Position numbers and translations under genes: made by a program | Part shown: positions 56,831 to 64,000 of the stretch, one piece after another | Layout: every line of letters begins with the position of its first letter | How positions within the stretch are numbered: position 1 is the stretch's first letter | Origin: Amorphus orientalis | Lineage (GTDB): Bacteria; Pseudomonadota; Alphaproteobacteria; Rhizobiales; Amorphaceae | Direction: 5' to 3' | DNA length: 64,000 nucleotides | Assembly: GCF_030814015.1 (NCBI RefSeq) | Contig: NZ_JAUSUL010000004.1 | Coordinates: 248,001-312,000, forward strand | Notes under the pieces: model-generated | The model's database searches: none | What the model saw: only the letters and a program-made list of their open reading frames with translations | What the model was told of the DNA's origin: nothing

Positions 56831-57463
56831 TCAGACCACCGGTCCGTTCGGCCCGGCGCTCACGGCTTTCGTCATCTCGGTCGCGCGCGAGAAGCCGAAG
56901 ACGGCCTTCAGGGGCCCGAGCGACACGACCGACTTTTCCCGAAATCCCTCCCGCTCGTAAAGCGCGCGGGCCCGCGGGTTCGTATCGATGACATCCAGGC
57001 GGATGTGCCCGAGACGGCTTGCCACGGCATGGCGTTCGACGGCCTGCAGCAGGGCTTTCCCGACGCCTCGGCCCCGGGCGTCCGGCTCCACGAAGATGCC
57101 GTCCATCAGCAGGGTTCCGGGCTCGCATTCGCGCTCCAGAAGGCCCGCCAGCAGACCACGGACCACCGCACCCGCGAAACCGTATGTGGCGACGAGATCT
57201 CCGAACCCGCCCCCGACGAACGCGCCGGACGGCGTCTTGAAGCCGGCGACGCCCAGGAATGTGCCCGCGCCCGACACGGCGCTGATCGCGTGGCTCGGAT
57301 CGAGGACGCGCTCGAGGAAGGCGATCGCCTTTGCTTCCGGACCGAGCGGATAGCGGAGCTTTCGCGAAAACGCTTCCCAGTAGCCCTTGGCGGCTCGTTT
57401 GCGATGCTCGGCACGCAGGCCGACCTCAATCCCGAAGTCCGAATGCGGTCGCGCGGCGATCAC
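56831..57463 (-). CDS. GNAT family N-acetyltransferase
   Basis: 210 residues from a GTG at 57463 with GGAGG upstream; no ATG fits. Acetyl-CoA binding motif A is VEPDARGRGVGKALL, preceded by LLMDGIFV, and motif B follows (IDTNPRARALYEREGF). The N-terminal part (AKGYWEAFSRKLRYPLGPE) is seen in a conserved GNAT subgroup of unknown substrate. Convergent with the TPR gene; not obviously part of the cellulose operon. Confidence 0.85.
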   Translation of the reverse strand: MIAARPHSDFGIEVGLRAEHRKRAAKGYWEAFSRKLRYPLGPEAKAIAFLERVLDPSHAISAVSGAGTFLGVAGFKTPSGAFVGGGFGDLVATYGFAGAVVRGLLAGLLERECEPGTLLMDGIFVEPDARGRGVGKALLQAVERHAVASRLGHIRLDVIDTNPRARALYEREGFREKSVVSLGPLKAVFGFSRATEMTKAVSAGPNGPVV

Positions 57464-57555
57464 CGTTCGGTCCCCTCCCCCATTGTCGCCGAACCGACGG
57501 TCGCCCTTCGGAGCGATCCGCCGAATTGGGCGACGCCTTCGCCGATCCTGGCCCG

Positions 57556-57885
57556 CTACTGATAGTTGGGATTGATGCGCGACGGGTTCTGCATCTGCTG
57601 CTGCATCTGTTCGATCTGCTGGCGCTGCTGCAGTTGCCGGGTGGTCGCGCGGTTGTCCAGTTGCTGCTGATTGCGCTGCAGGCTGTTGTTGAGCTGGTCG
57701 GTCGAGCGCTGCAGGCCCTGCTGGGAGCGGTATTGCTGCTGCTGCAACCGGTCCTGCTCGTAGCTTTGCGCAGACGCCGCGCCCGTGCCAAGCGCGACGA
57801 GGGCCGCCAGCGCCAGCGCGCCGACGCACCGCAGCGACCGTCCCGTTCGGTCGGGTCCCGGACGGACCAGATGTCTCACGCGCAT
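57556..57885 (-). CDS. small exported Gln-rich coiled-coil protein
   Basis: 109 residues from ATG 57885 (a GTG eight codons upstream, overlapping the SDR gene, is an alternative). Signal peptide with ASA-Q cleavage at about residue 39. The mature part is about 70 residues in which roughly a third are Gln (QQQQYRSQQGLQRS, RQLQQRQQIEQMQQQMQ), without Cys and probably helical. No function can be assigned. Confidence 0.6.
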   Translation of the reverse strand: MRVRHLVRPGPDRTGRSLRCVGALALAALVALGTGAASAQSYEQDRLQQQQYRSQQGLQRSTDQLNNSLQRNQQQLDNRATTRQLQQRQQIEQMQQQMQNPSRINPNYQ

Positions 57886-57896
57886 CGCCACGTCGC

Positions 57897-58829
57897 TCAG
57901 CCTTTCCACCGCCCAGAGTCCCAGAGGGCCCGAAGCCCCTCGCGATATGTCGGATATTCGAGACGGACACCGAGCTCGTCATGGAGGCGCCGGTTCGAGA
58001 CGACCTTGACCTCGCCGTAGAAGGTGCGCGCCATCGGCGACAGGTCCGCCTCGTCGAAATCGATGGCCGGTGGCAGCTCCGCCCCCATCAGCTCCGCCGC
58101 GAATTCGATCACGTCCTGGGGCGGCGACGGCTTGTTGTCGACGACGTTGTAGATCCGCGAGGCGGGACGATCCATCGACCGTTCGATCGTGCGGGCGATG
58201 TCGTCGACGTGGATCCGGTTGAACACCTGGCCCGGCTTGATGATGCGGCGCGCGCGGCCGTCGGCGATCTGCTTGAGCGCGTTGCGGCCGGGGCCGTAGA
58301 TCCCGGCAAGCCGCAGCAGACTCACCGGCACATGCGTGCGATGCCCAAGCGACATCCACGCCGTTTCGGCGGCGAGCCGCCACATGGAGCGCTCCGATTG
58401 CGGCTGACAGACGGAGCGCTCGTCGACCACGGCGCCGTCATGGTTGCCGTAGACGCCCACACTCGACAGGTAGCCGATCCATTTCAGGCCCTCGGCATGG
58501 ACGATGTCGCGCTCGTGATGCCACAGGAACGGATCGCCGTTCTCCGTCGGCGCGGCGGAAACGAGAAGATGCGTCGCGTGACGGATGGCGTCGGCCAGCG
58601 CCGGCGATTCCCGTTCTCCGTCGAACAGGATCGTGCGGATGCCGCGCTTGTGCATCGCGTCGGCCTTTTCCGGGCTTCGCGTCGTGCCGGTGATGTCGAC
58701 CTTGCGCGTGTCCAGCAGTTCGACCAGCGCGTTCGCGCTGTAGCCGAGGCCGAGACAGACGAGACGCCGGGCCGGTGCTTCGCGGGCGGATTCGAGGTCG
58801 GTGTCTGACTCAGGGGTCGAGCTCAGCAC
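57897..58829 (-). CDS. NAD(P)-dependent sugar-epimerase-like SDR (YeeZ-like)
   Basis: 310 residues. An atypical extended [19 protein letters not shown] is the nucleotide-binding loop, with a Gly-x-Gly-x-x-Ala variant; then [13 protein letters not shown] in place of the YxxxK region, with [11 protein letters not shown] and the downstream [17 protein letters not shown] typical of YeeZ-type proteins. Substrate unknown. Its start lies 20 bases inside the end of queG, so they are co-translated. Confidence 0.85.
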   Translation of the reverse strand: MLSSTPESDTDLESAREAPARRLVCLGLGYSANALVELLDTRKVDITGTTRSPEKADAMHKRGIRTILFDGERESPALADAIRHATHLLVSAAPTENGDPFLWHHERDIVHAEGLKWIGYLSSVGVYGNHDGAVVDERSVCQPQSERSMWRLAAETAWMSLGHRTHVPVSLLRLAGIYGPGRNALKQIADGRARRIIKPGQVFNRIHVDDIARTIERSMDRPASRIYNVVDNKPSPPQDVIEFAAELMGAELPPAIDFDEADLSPMARTFYGEVKVVSNRRLHDELGVRLEYPTYREGLRALWDSGRWKG

Positions 58830-59991
58830 GAACGGCCTCCCATTCTTCCATCGGGATCGGGTGGGTTTCTAAGGGTGCATAAGATGCACAGATTGCGGCG
58901 ACTTTGTCGCGCGACGCAAGCCGGGACACGGCCCATGCCGCCGCCGCCCTCACCAGAGGCTCATGATCGTCAAGACGCGCCTCGGCGCAAGGGGTGAGGC
59001 CCGGATCGTCGGAATTGCCGATCGCAACCAGCACGTTGCGAACGAACCGGGCGCGGCCGATCCGCTTGATCGGCGAGCCGGAGAAGCGCTGCCGGAAGGC
59101 GGCGTCGTCCAGCGCGACCAGCTCGGCCAGCGGCGGATCGCGCAGATCGTCGCGGCTCGCAAGCTTCGCCTCGCGTGCCTCGGCGGCGAACTTGTTCCAC
59201 GGACACACGGCCAGGCAGTCGTCGCAGCCATAGATCCGGTTGCCCATCTTCGCGCGCAGCCCGCGCGGGATCGCGCCGGCGTGTTCGATGGTGAGATAGG
59301 AAATGCAGCGCCGCGCATCGAGCTGATAGGGCGCCGGAAACGCGTCGGTGGGGCAGACGTCCAGACACCGGCGGCAGGATCCGCAATGATCGTCTTCGGC
59401 TGCGTCGGGCTCCAATCGCAGCGTCGAGAACACGGCTCCCAGAAACAGCCAGGAGCCCAGCTCCCGCGACACCAGATTGGTATGCTTGCCCTGCCAGCCG
59501 ATCCCCGCCGCCTCGGCAAGCGGCTTTTCCATCACCGGGGCCGTGTCCACGAACACCTTCACGTCGCCGCCGCCCCGCGCCACGAGCTGGCCCGCGAGCG
59601 TCTTCAGCCGGCCCTTGATGATGTCGTGATAGTCGCGGTTGCGCGCATAGACGGAAATCGTAGCCCGGTCGCGGCGCTCAAGCTGTGCCAGCGGATCGCT
59701 GTCGGGCCCGTAGTTGAGCCCCACCATGATGACCGACCGGGCATCCGGCCAGAGCGCGTTCGGATGGCGCCGCCAGCCGGCCTTCTCCTCCAGCCAGCCC
59801 ATCTCGCCGTGGCGGCCGAGTGCCAGAAAGCGGTCCAGGCGCTCTCCTGCGGTCGCCGAAAGCGCCTCCGCGGCCATAATCCCGACGGCGTCGAAGCCGA
59901 GGGCGCCGGCGCGCTCCTTCACGAAGGCCGCAAGCCGACCATCGGTGTCGGACCGGTCCGTCTCGGCAACTGGCTGTGTCAGCGTATCCAT
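58810..59991 (-). CDS. queG: epoxyqueuosine reductase QueG
   Basis: Cobalamin- and Fe-S-dependent enzyme that performs the last step of queuosine formation in tRNA (epoxyqueuosine to queuosine). Start [14 protein letters not shown], 393 residues. The catalytic-domain segment [18 protein letters not shown] is present; two [4Fe-4S] motifs follow ([12 protein letters not shown] and [12 protein letters not shown]) with the intervening [13 protein letters not shown]. The C-terminal HEAT-like part ([18 protein letters not shown]) is intact. Forms a unit with the SDR gene. Confidence 0.96.
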   Translation of the reverse strand: MDTLTQPVAETDRSDTDGRLAAFVKERAGALGFDAVGIMAAEALSATAGERLDRFLALGRHGEMGWLEEKAGWRRHPNALWPDARSVIMVGLNYGPDSDPLAQLERRDRATISVYARNRDYHDIIKGRLKTLAGQLVARGGGDVKVFVDTAPVMEKPLAEAAGIGWQGKHTNLVSRELGSWLFLGAVFSTLRLEPDAAEDDHCGSCRRCLDVCPTDAFPAPYQLDARRCISYLTIEHAGAIPRGLRAKMGNRIYGCDDCLAVCPWNKFAAEAREAKLASRDDLRDPPLAELVALDDAAFRQRFSGSPIKRIGRARFVRNVLVAIGNSDDPGLTPCAEARLDDHEPLVRAAAAWAVSRLASRDKVAAICASYAPLETHPIPMEEWEAVRAELDP

Positions 59992-60123
59992 CGGAAGTGG
60001 ACGGCCCTGGTCCGTCTCCGCCGTTTCGCGTCGGGATGACTGGTCCCGTCGATATTGGCCCCTGAGAGCTGCCGCGCAATGAGGGCGGCCCGACAAATCG
60101 TCCGGGAGGGCGCTCTGATCGGT

Positions 60124-60816
60124 CTAGAAATCGAGGTCGGCGTAATGATGGGCCGGCCGCACACCGCGGGCGATCTCGGCCAGGATCGGTCGGAAGGACG
60201 GCCGCGACTTCATCCGGGCGTACCAGGACCGCGCCGCGTCATCCTCGTTCCAGGGGACCTCGCCGAGATAGTCCACCACCGAGACCGCCGTCGCTGCAGC
60301 CAGATCCGCGAACGAAATCGCGTCGCCCGCGATCCAGTCGCGCTTGGAGACGAGGTGACCGAGATAGCGCAGATGGTGGCGCATGTTCTGGCGCGCCGTC
60401 CTCAGAGACGCGGAATCCGGCGCTCCACCACCGGCCCCGGCCGGCATCTCCACCTTGTAGATCCGCTCGCGGACATAAGGGTCGGAGACTTCGGCATGGA
60501 ATTTCGACAGGAACCACTCGCACAGCCTGCGGACCTCGGCCCGGGCGTCGGGATTGTCCGGCATCATGCGCCGCTTTCCGGCGGCATAGCCGCGGGTATC
60601 CTCGAGATATTCCATGATCACGTTCGCACCGCACAAAGGCGGCCCGTCGTTCTCGATCACGACCGGAACCTCGCCAGCCGGGTTCAGGCGCAAGAACGCC
60701 TCCCGGTTCTGCCAGACATGCTCGGTGACGAGTTCGACCTTGGTGTCGTATTCCGCCAGAGCCATGCGGACGAAACGGGAGGTCGGACAGAAAGGATGGT
60801 GATAAAGGGTGAACAT
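60124..60816 (-). CDS. glutathione S-transferase family protein
   Basis: 230 residues. N-terminal thioredoxin-fold domain (MFTLYHHPFCPTSRFVRMAL, NPAGEVPVVIENDG with the cis-Pro, then GANVIMEYLEDTRG) and helical C-terminal domain (AGDAISFADLAAATAVSVVDYLG, split over the conserved Asp motif). The FCPTS site has a single Cys, as in the beta or zeta/omega-like groups. It lies just upstream of queG in the common rhizobial order uppP - GST - queG - SDR. Confidence 0.92.
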   Translation of the reverse strand: MFTLYHHPFCPTSRFVRMALAEYDTKVELVTEHVWQNREAFLRLNPAGEVPVVIENDGPPLCGANVIMEYLEDTRGYAAGKRRMMPDNPDARAEVRRLCEWFLSKFHAEVSDPYVRERIYKVEMPAGAGGGAPDSASLRTARQNMRHHLRYLGHLVSKRDWIAGDAISFADLAAATAVSVVDYLGEVPWNEDDAARSWYARMKSRPSFRPILAEIARGVRPAHHYADLDF

Positions 60817-61170
60817 ATCTCGTCGCGCTCGCGGGGTGGACAACAACCGATCGGGGCCAAGGCGTTAACGCGCCGTTAGCAGGACCGGGCGCAGACGGGA
60901 AAAGACCCGCAGGCGGCCGGGCGGCGCGCGCGGTTCGCGCCCTGTTTCCCTTTGCCTTCGCGGGGATCTGCAGCAACGATCGACAGGCGGCGCGGTCGCG
61001 GCGAATCGATCCGCCTCCACCATGGCACCGCACCCAACACGCTGCTCGTGGCGAGGTTGGGGCAGCGTCTTCCCGGCCGCCGAAGAGGCGGATATGGAAG
61101 ATCCGCGCGGCAGACACCTGGCCCCGAACCCGCCGTTCGGAGCCGATCACCCGAGGAAACCGGAGCCCTC
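60817..61170. other. divergent region between GST gene and uppP
   Basis: 354 bases without a convincing gene. A CtrA-like site, TTAA (60865-60868), 7 bases, TTAGC (60876-60880), matches the TTAA-N7-TTAAC consensus with one mismatch. Otherwise GC-rich sequence without clear promoters. Confidence 0.45.
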
Positions 61171-62334
61171 ATGGAGGCAGACACCATCATCAGCGCCGTG
61201 CTCCTCGGATTCGTCGAGGGTCTCACGGAATTCATCCCGGTCTCCTCGACGGGCCATCTGCTCCTTCTCGGCCATTTCCTCGGCTTCGAAAGCAGCGGCA
61301 AGACATTCGAGGTGCTCATCCAGCTCGGCGCCATCCTGGCGATCCTCTCGGTCTATTTCGGCCGGCTGTGGGCGTTGTTGACGGCCGCTCCTTCCGATCC
61401 GCGCGCCCGGCGCTTCTTCATCGGGATCATCGTCGCCTTCCTGCCGGCCGCGTTCGCCGGCGTCGCCCTGCACGGCTTCATCAAGACCGTCCTGTTCGAA
61501 TCCCCCACCCTGATCTGCGTGACCCTGATCGTCGGTGGCGTGATCCTGCTCGTGCTCGACCGGATGCCCAGCCGGCCCAGATACCGGGATGCCTATGCCT
61601 ATCCGGTCTGGCTTGCGCTCGCGATCGGATGTTTTCAGACGCTCGCCCTCGTCCCCGGCGTCTCGCGGTCCGGCGCCACCATCGGCGGCGCGCTGGTGCT
61701 GGGCACCGACAAGCGCTCGGCGGCCGAGTTCTCGTTCTTCCTGGCAATGCCGACGATGGCCGGCGCCTTCGTCTACGACCTCTACAAGAACCGCAACGTG
61801 ATCTCGATGGACGACGCGGTGGTGATCGCGATCGGCTTCGTCACCGCGTTCATCGCGGCCGTGATCGTGGTCCGCTCCCTGCTCGACTTCGTCAGCCGGC
61901 ACGGCTTCGCGCCGTTCGCCTACTGGCGGATCGCGGTGGGCACGATCGGGCTGGTCGCCCTGTTTCTCACCGCCCCTGCGACGACCCCGACCACGGCCGC
62001 CCCCGAGCCGGACGCCTCGGACGGGTCGGGCGGCGTCACCGCCACCCCCTCGATCCCGGCCCCGCCCGGGACCGGCCCCACCTTCTCGCAGCCCTCCGAC
62101 GATGCTGCGAGCGGGTCGGAAGGTGCGATCGTGCCGACCCCCGACGAGGCGGGCCAGCGCGCGGAGGATCGGCCGGACGGCATGCCGCAGGTGGATTCCA
62201 GCTGGTTCGACGAGCGGTTCCAGACTCCTCCGCAGGTCGAACTGACGCGACCGCCGGAAACCGGAACGCAGGCCACCCCCGCACCGGCCGACCAGCCGCA
62301 GACCGATCCGCCGCTCCCGCCACGCAAGCCATAG
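61171..62334 (+). CDS. uppP: undecaprenyl-diphosphatase (UppP/BacA) with long C-terminal extension
   Basis: Membrane enzyme that recycles undecaprenyl diphosphate for cell-wall lipid carriers and can confer bacitracin tolerance. Start [20 protein letters not shown]. The two active-site regions are intact: [20 protein letters not shown] and [14 protein letters not shown]. The UppP core ends at about residue 268; residues 269-387 add about 120 Thr/Pro/Asp/Gln-rich residues, probably disordered, not part of the normal family. GC content and codon use do not change at the join. Confidence 0.94.
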   Translation: MEADTIISAVLLGFVEGLTEFIPVSSTGHLLLLGHFLGFESSGKTFEVLIQLGAILAILSVYFGRLWALLTAAPSDPRARRFFIGIIVAFLPAAFAGVALHGFIKTVLFESPTLICVTLIVGGVILLVLDRMPSRPRYRDAYAYPVWLALAIGCFQTLALVPGVSRSGATIGGALVLGTDKRSAAEFSFFLAMPTMAGAFVYDLYKNRNVISMDDAVVIAIGFVTAFIAAVIVVRSLLDFVSRHGFAPFAYWRIAVGTIGLVALFLTAPATTPTTAAPEPDASDGSGGVTATPSIPAPPGTGPTFSQPSDDAASGSEGAIVPTPDEAGQRAEDRPDGMPQVDSSWFDERFQTPPQVELTRPPETGTQATPAPADQPQTDPPLPPRKP

Positions 62335-62342
62335 ATCCGAAC

Positions 62343-62897
62343 ATGAGCCAGACCGCGCCATCCGCCGACGCTTTCGATCTTCTCGCCTTCTGGTGGGATG
62401 CCGGTCCCGCCGCCTGGTTCAGTGGCGGTCAGGACTTCGATTCCGCCTGTGCCCGGTTCAGGTCGCTGCGGGACAGGGCGGCACGGGGCGACCTCGACCA
62501 CTGGGCCGAGACGCCGCACGGGGCTTTGGCCCTCCTGCTCCTTCTGGATCAGCTGCCGCGCAATCTCTTCCGGGACCAGGCCGAAGCTTTCGCCACCGAC
62601 GGCAAGGCCCTTGACGTGGCCGAAGCCGCCATCGCGAAAGGGTTCGACCGCGCCTACCCGATGCCGGCGCGGAACTTCTTCTATCTTCCGTTCATGCACT
62701 CGGAAGAGCTGGCCGTTCAGGAGCGCTCCCTCGACCTCTACCGGACCGTCGGCGACCAGGACGTCTATTTTTATGCGCTGGTCCACTACGATGCGATCCG
62801 CCGGTTCGGCCGGTTCCCGCACCGCAATCCCTGCCTCGGCCGCACCACGACGGAGGCCGAACGCGCCTATCTGGACAGCGGCGGCTTCTCCGCCTGA
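62343..62897 (+). CDS. DUF924 family protein
   Basis: 184-residue cytoplasmic protein of the DUF924 family, all-helical with a TPR-like shape, function unknown. Family marks: FWWDAGPAAWFSGGQDFD near the start, LALLLLLDQLPRNLFRDQAEAF, MPARNFFYLPFMHSEELAVQE and RFGRFPHRNPCLGR. ATG eight bases after the uppP stop, so probably co-transcribed. Confidence 0.9.
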   Translation: MSQTAPSADAFDLLAFWWDAGPAAWFSGGQDFDSACARFRSLRDRAARGDLDHWAETPHGALALLLLLDQLPRNLFRDQAEAFATDGKALDVAEAAIAKGFDRAYPMPARNFFYLPFMHSEELAVQERSLDLYRTVGDQDVYFYALVHYDAIRRFGRFPHRNPCLGRTTTEAERAYLDSGGFSA

Positions 62898-62939
62898 GCG
62901 CGGGCGTTTGTGCACGGAACGAACGGTCTCGGGCGTATT

Positions 62940-63022
62940 TCGCCAAAGTGCGATCGCGCAACGGCCCGCTCTCAGTGAGAGGCGTAAGCTTGCGTGAGCG
63001 GGACTGTGAGATCCTTTGGCGA
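62940..63022. other. structured inverted repeat between convergent DUF924 and DUF1223 genes
   Basis: Outer arms TCGCCAAAG (62940-62948) and CTTTGGCGA (63014-63022) are exact complements; inner arms CCCGCTC (62965-62971) and GAGCGGG (62996-63002) also pair, and a CTCTCA-G-TGAGAG repeat (62969-62981) competes with the latter. The outer arm ends one base before the DUF1223 stop codon. A two-way terminator or a mobile palindrome remnant is possible. Confidence 0.5.
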
Positions 63023-63023
63023 G

Positions 63024-63806
63024 TTAGCGCGAGGCCTGGGCGCTTGGGTTCGGCCGGGCCCAGACTTCCATCTCCGCGCCGACGATCGGACCAGGCCCGC
63101 CCGCAGCATCGATCTGGACCAGCACGACGCACGCCCCGTCGCCATCGCGGTTCAGTTCGCTCATCGGCAGATCGATGGCGACCTCGTCGCCCTTCCACAT
63201 GCCGATGGCGCGCAGCGACCGCACCACGTTGTGATAGACGATCTCGCGGCCGGTGTTTTCGCCGCGGGAGATCGCAACAGCGACTTGTGGCACCACATGG
63301 CCGAGCCAGATCGTGGCGGTGCGGCCTTTGGTGTCGCGGCCGGGCCCCACCCGCACTTCCAGCACCGTGCCGTTGCGATGCATGGAGACCGGAATAGAGG
63401 GAGCCTCGCCATGCGCCTTCTGAAGCGCGATCTCGCGCAGCACCGCCGCCTCGTCGTTGCCGACCACGTCCTCGCGGCCATTGACGACCATCTGCGGGGT
63501 GTAGACGGCGCCGTCGCCACGTGCCTGTGCGTAGGCGAACTGGCGCTCGGTGTTGTCCCGCGACGCGAGCGTGTCGCTCCAGCCGAGATAGTCCCAGAGC
63601 GTCACGGGGTAGGACAGCGCGATGACGTTGCCGTTCTCCGCAAGCTTGCCCACCAGCTTGTCGGCCGGCGGACAGGACGAACATCCCTGGCTGGTGAAGA
63701 GCTCGATCACCGGCTTTTCGGCCCGTGCGCTGCCGGGAGCGCCAAGCAGCCCGGCGCCTGAGGCGAGGACAACGGCGGCGAACAGCAAGGCTCTTGATCC
63801 GAGCAT
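63024..63806 (-). CDS. DUF1223 thioredoxin-like periplasmic protein
   Basis: 260 residues from MLGSRALLFAAVVL; signal peptide 1-28 (GSARA cleavage). The DUF1223 domain begins PVIELFTSQGCSSCPPADKL, a thioredoxin fold with a CSSC redox motif; the later block YTPQMVVNGREDVVGNDEAA is also characteristic. Function unknown, perhaps in periplasmic thiol chemistry. Convergent with the DUF924 gene. Confidence 0.9.
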   Translation of the reverse strand: MLGSRALLFAAVVLASGAGLLGAPGSARAEKPVIELFTSQGCSSCPPADKLVGKLAENGNVIALSYPVTLWDYLGWSDTLASRDNTERQFAYAQARGDGAVYTPQMVVNGREDVVGNDEAAVLREIALQKAHGEAPSIPVSMHRNGTVLEVRVGPGRDTKGRTATIWLGHVVPQVAVAISRGENTGREIVYHNVVRSLRAIGMWKGDEVAIDLPMSELNRDGDGACVVLVQIDAAGGPGPIVGAEMEVWARPNPSAQASR

Positions 63807-64000
63807 CGGGAACGGGTCCTGCTTGGGGGTCCGGCTTCTTCTTCTGCGCCCTTGGGGCACCGAGGGGACACTACCGGCGCTGCGGCTCACCGGAAAGTAA
63901 CGGACGGGTGACGCAGCCGCCTCCCAATTCCTAAACGCCTGAGGAAGCGCCGCGAACGGCCTTGGAAGCCCGCTCGTCACGTTCACGTGTTGCGCTCGAC

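Noticed and set aside
56831-57463. GNAT gene as BcsL-type acetyltransferase of the cellulose cluster
   Set aside because: It is on the opposite strand, separated by two terminator-like palindromes, and its N-terminal pattern matches a general GNAT subgroup rather than a cellulose-linked one.

Overview
The window is GC-rich alphaproteobacterial chromosome, most likely of the Hyphomicrobiales (Rhizobiales). Evidence for this is the gene order tuf - tRNA-Trp - secE - nusG - rplKAJL - rpoBC - rpsLG - fusA - tuf - S10/spc genes, RpoB and RpoC of 1378 and 1400 residues, a bcsN-bcsA-bcsB-bcsZ-TPR cellulose locus, and the neighbourhood queG - SDR - GST - uppP. No species name can be supported. There is no phage, insertion sequence, integrase or CRISPR array.

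Region 1 (1-30.5 kb, almost all minus strand) is the translation and transcription core. In transcription order it runs tRNA-Tyr, tRNA-Gly, tuf copy 2, a small membrane protein, tRNA-Trp, secE, nusG, rplK, rplA, rplJ, rplL, rpoB, rpoC, a terminator, a secreted DUF4189 protein, rpsL, rpsG, fusA, tuf copy 1, then rpsJ to rpmD; the window ends just before rplO. Departures from the textbook order are a VOC-family gene on the opposite strand between tRNA-Tyr and tRNA-Gly, the membrane gene after tuf copy 2, the DUF4189 gene between rpoC and rpsL, and an L30 protein with a 58-residue Ala/Lys/Pro tail. rlmB and tRNA-Thr follow on the plus strand.

Region 2 (31.8-38.8 kb) is a catabolic cluster: flavin-reductase-like protein, FAA hydrolase, gentisate-dioxygenase-like cupin, divergent GntR regulator, metal-dependent cyclase, a zinc-ribbon/OB-fold protein fused to a degenerate SDR domain, and a thiolase-fold protein without the nucleophilic Cys. 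The last three genes overlap as one unit. Ring cleavage plus an acyl-CoA aldolase-like pair suggests a pathway not identifiable from sequence alone; this is the best candidate for new biology here.

Region 3 (39-45.5 kb) holds a ZIP-like membrane protein, a CsbD stress protein with an EcfG-type promoter, an AI-2E family transporter, and a four-gene TetR - HlyD - ABC ATPase - ABC permease efflux operon with overlapping stop and start codons and a 32-bp palindromic operator.

Region 4 (45.5-56.7 kb) is a cellulose synthesis locus: lipoprotein BcsN divergent from bcsA, bcsB, bcsZ and a large TPR protein that replaces BcsC. Stacked palindromes lie between bcsN and bcsA, and several of the proteins carry unusual low-complexity segments. 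Region 5 (56.7-64 kb) is housekeeping: GNAT acetyltransferase, Gln-rich secreted protein, SDR, queG, GST, uppP with a long C-terminal extension, DUF924 and DUF1223 proteins.
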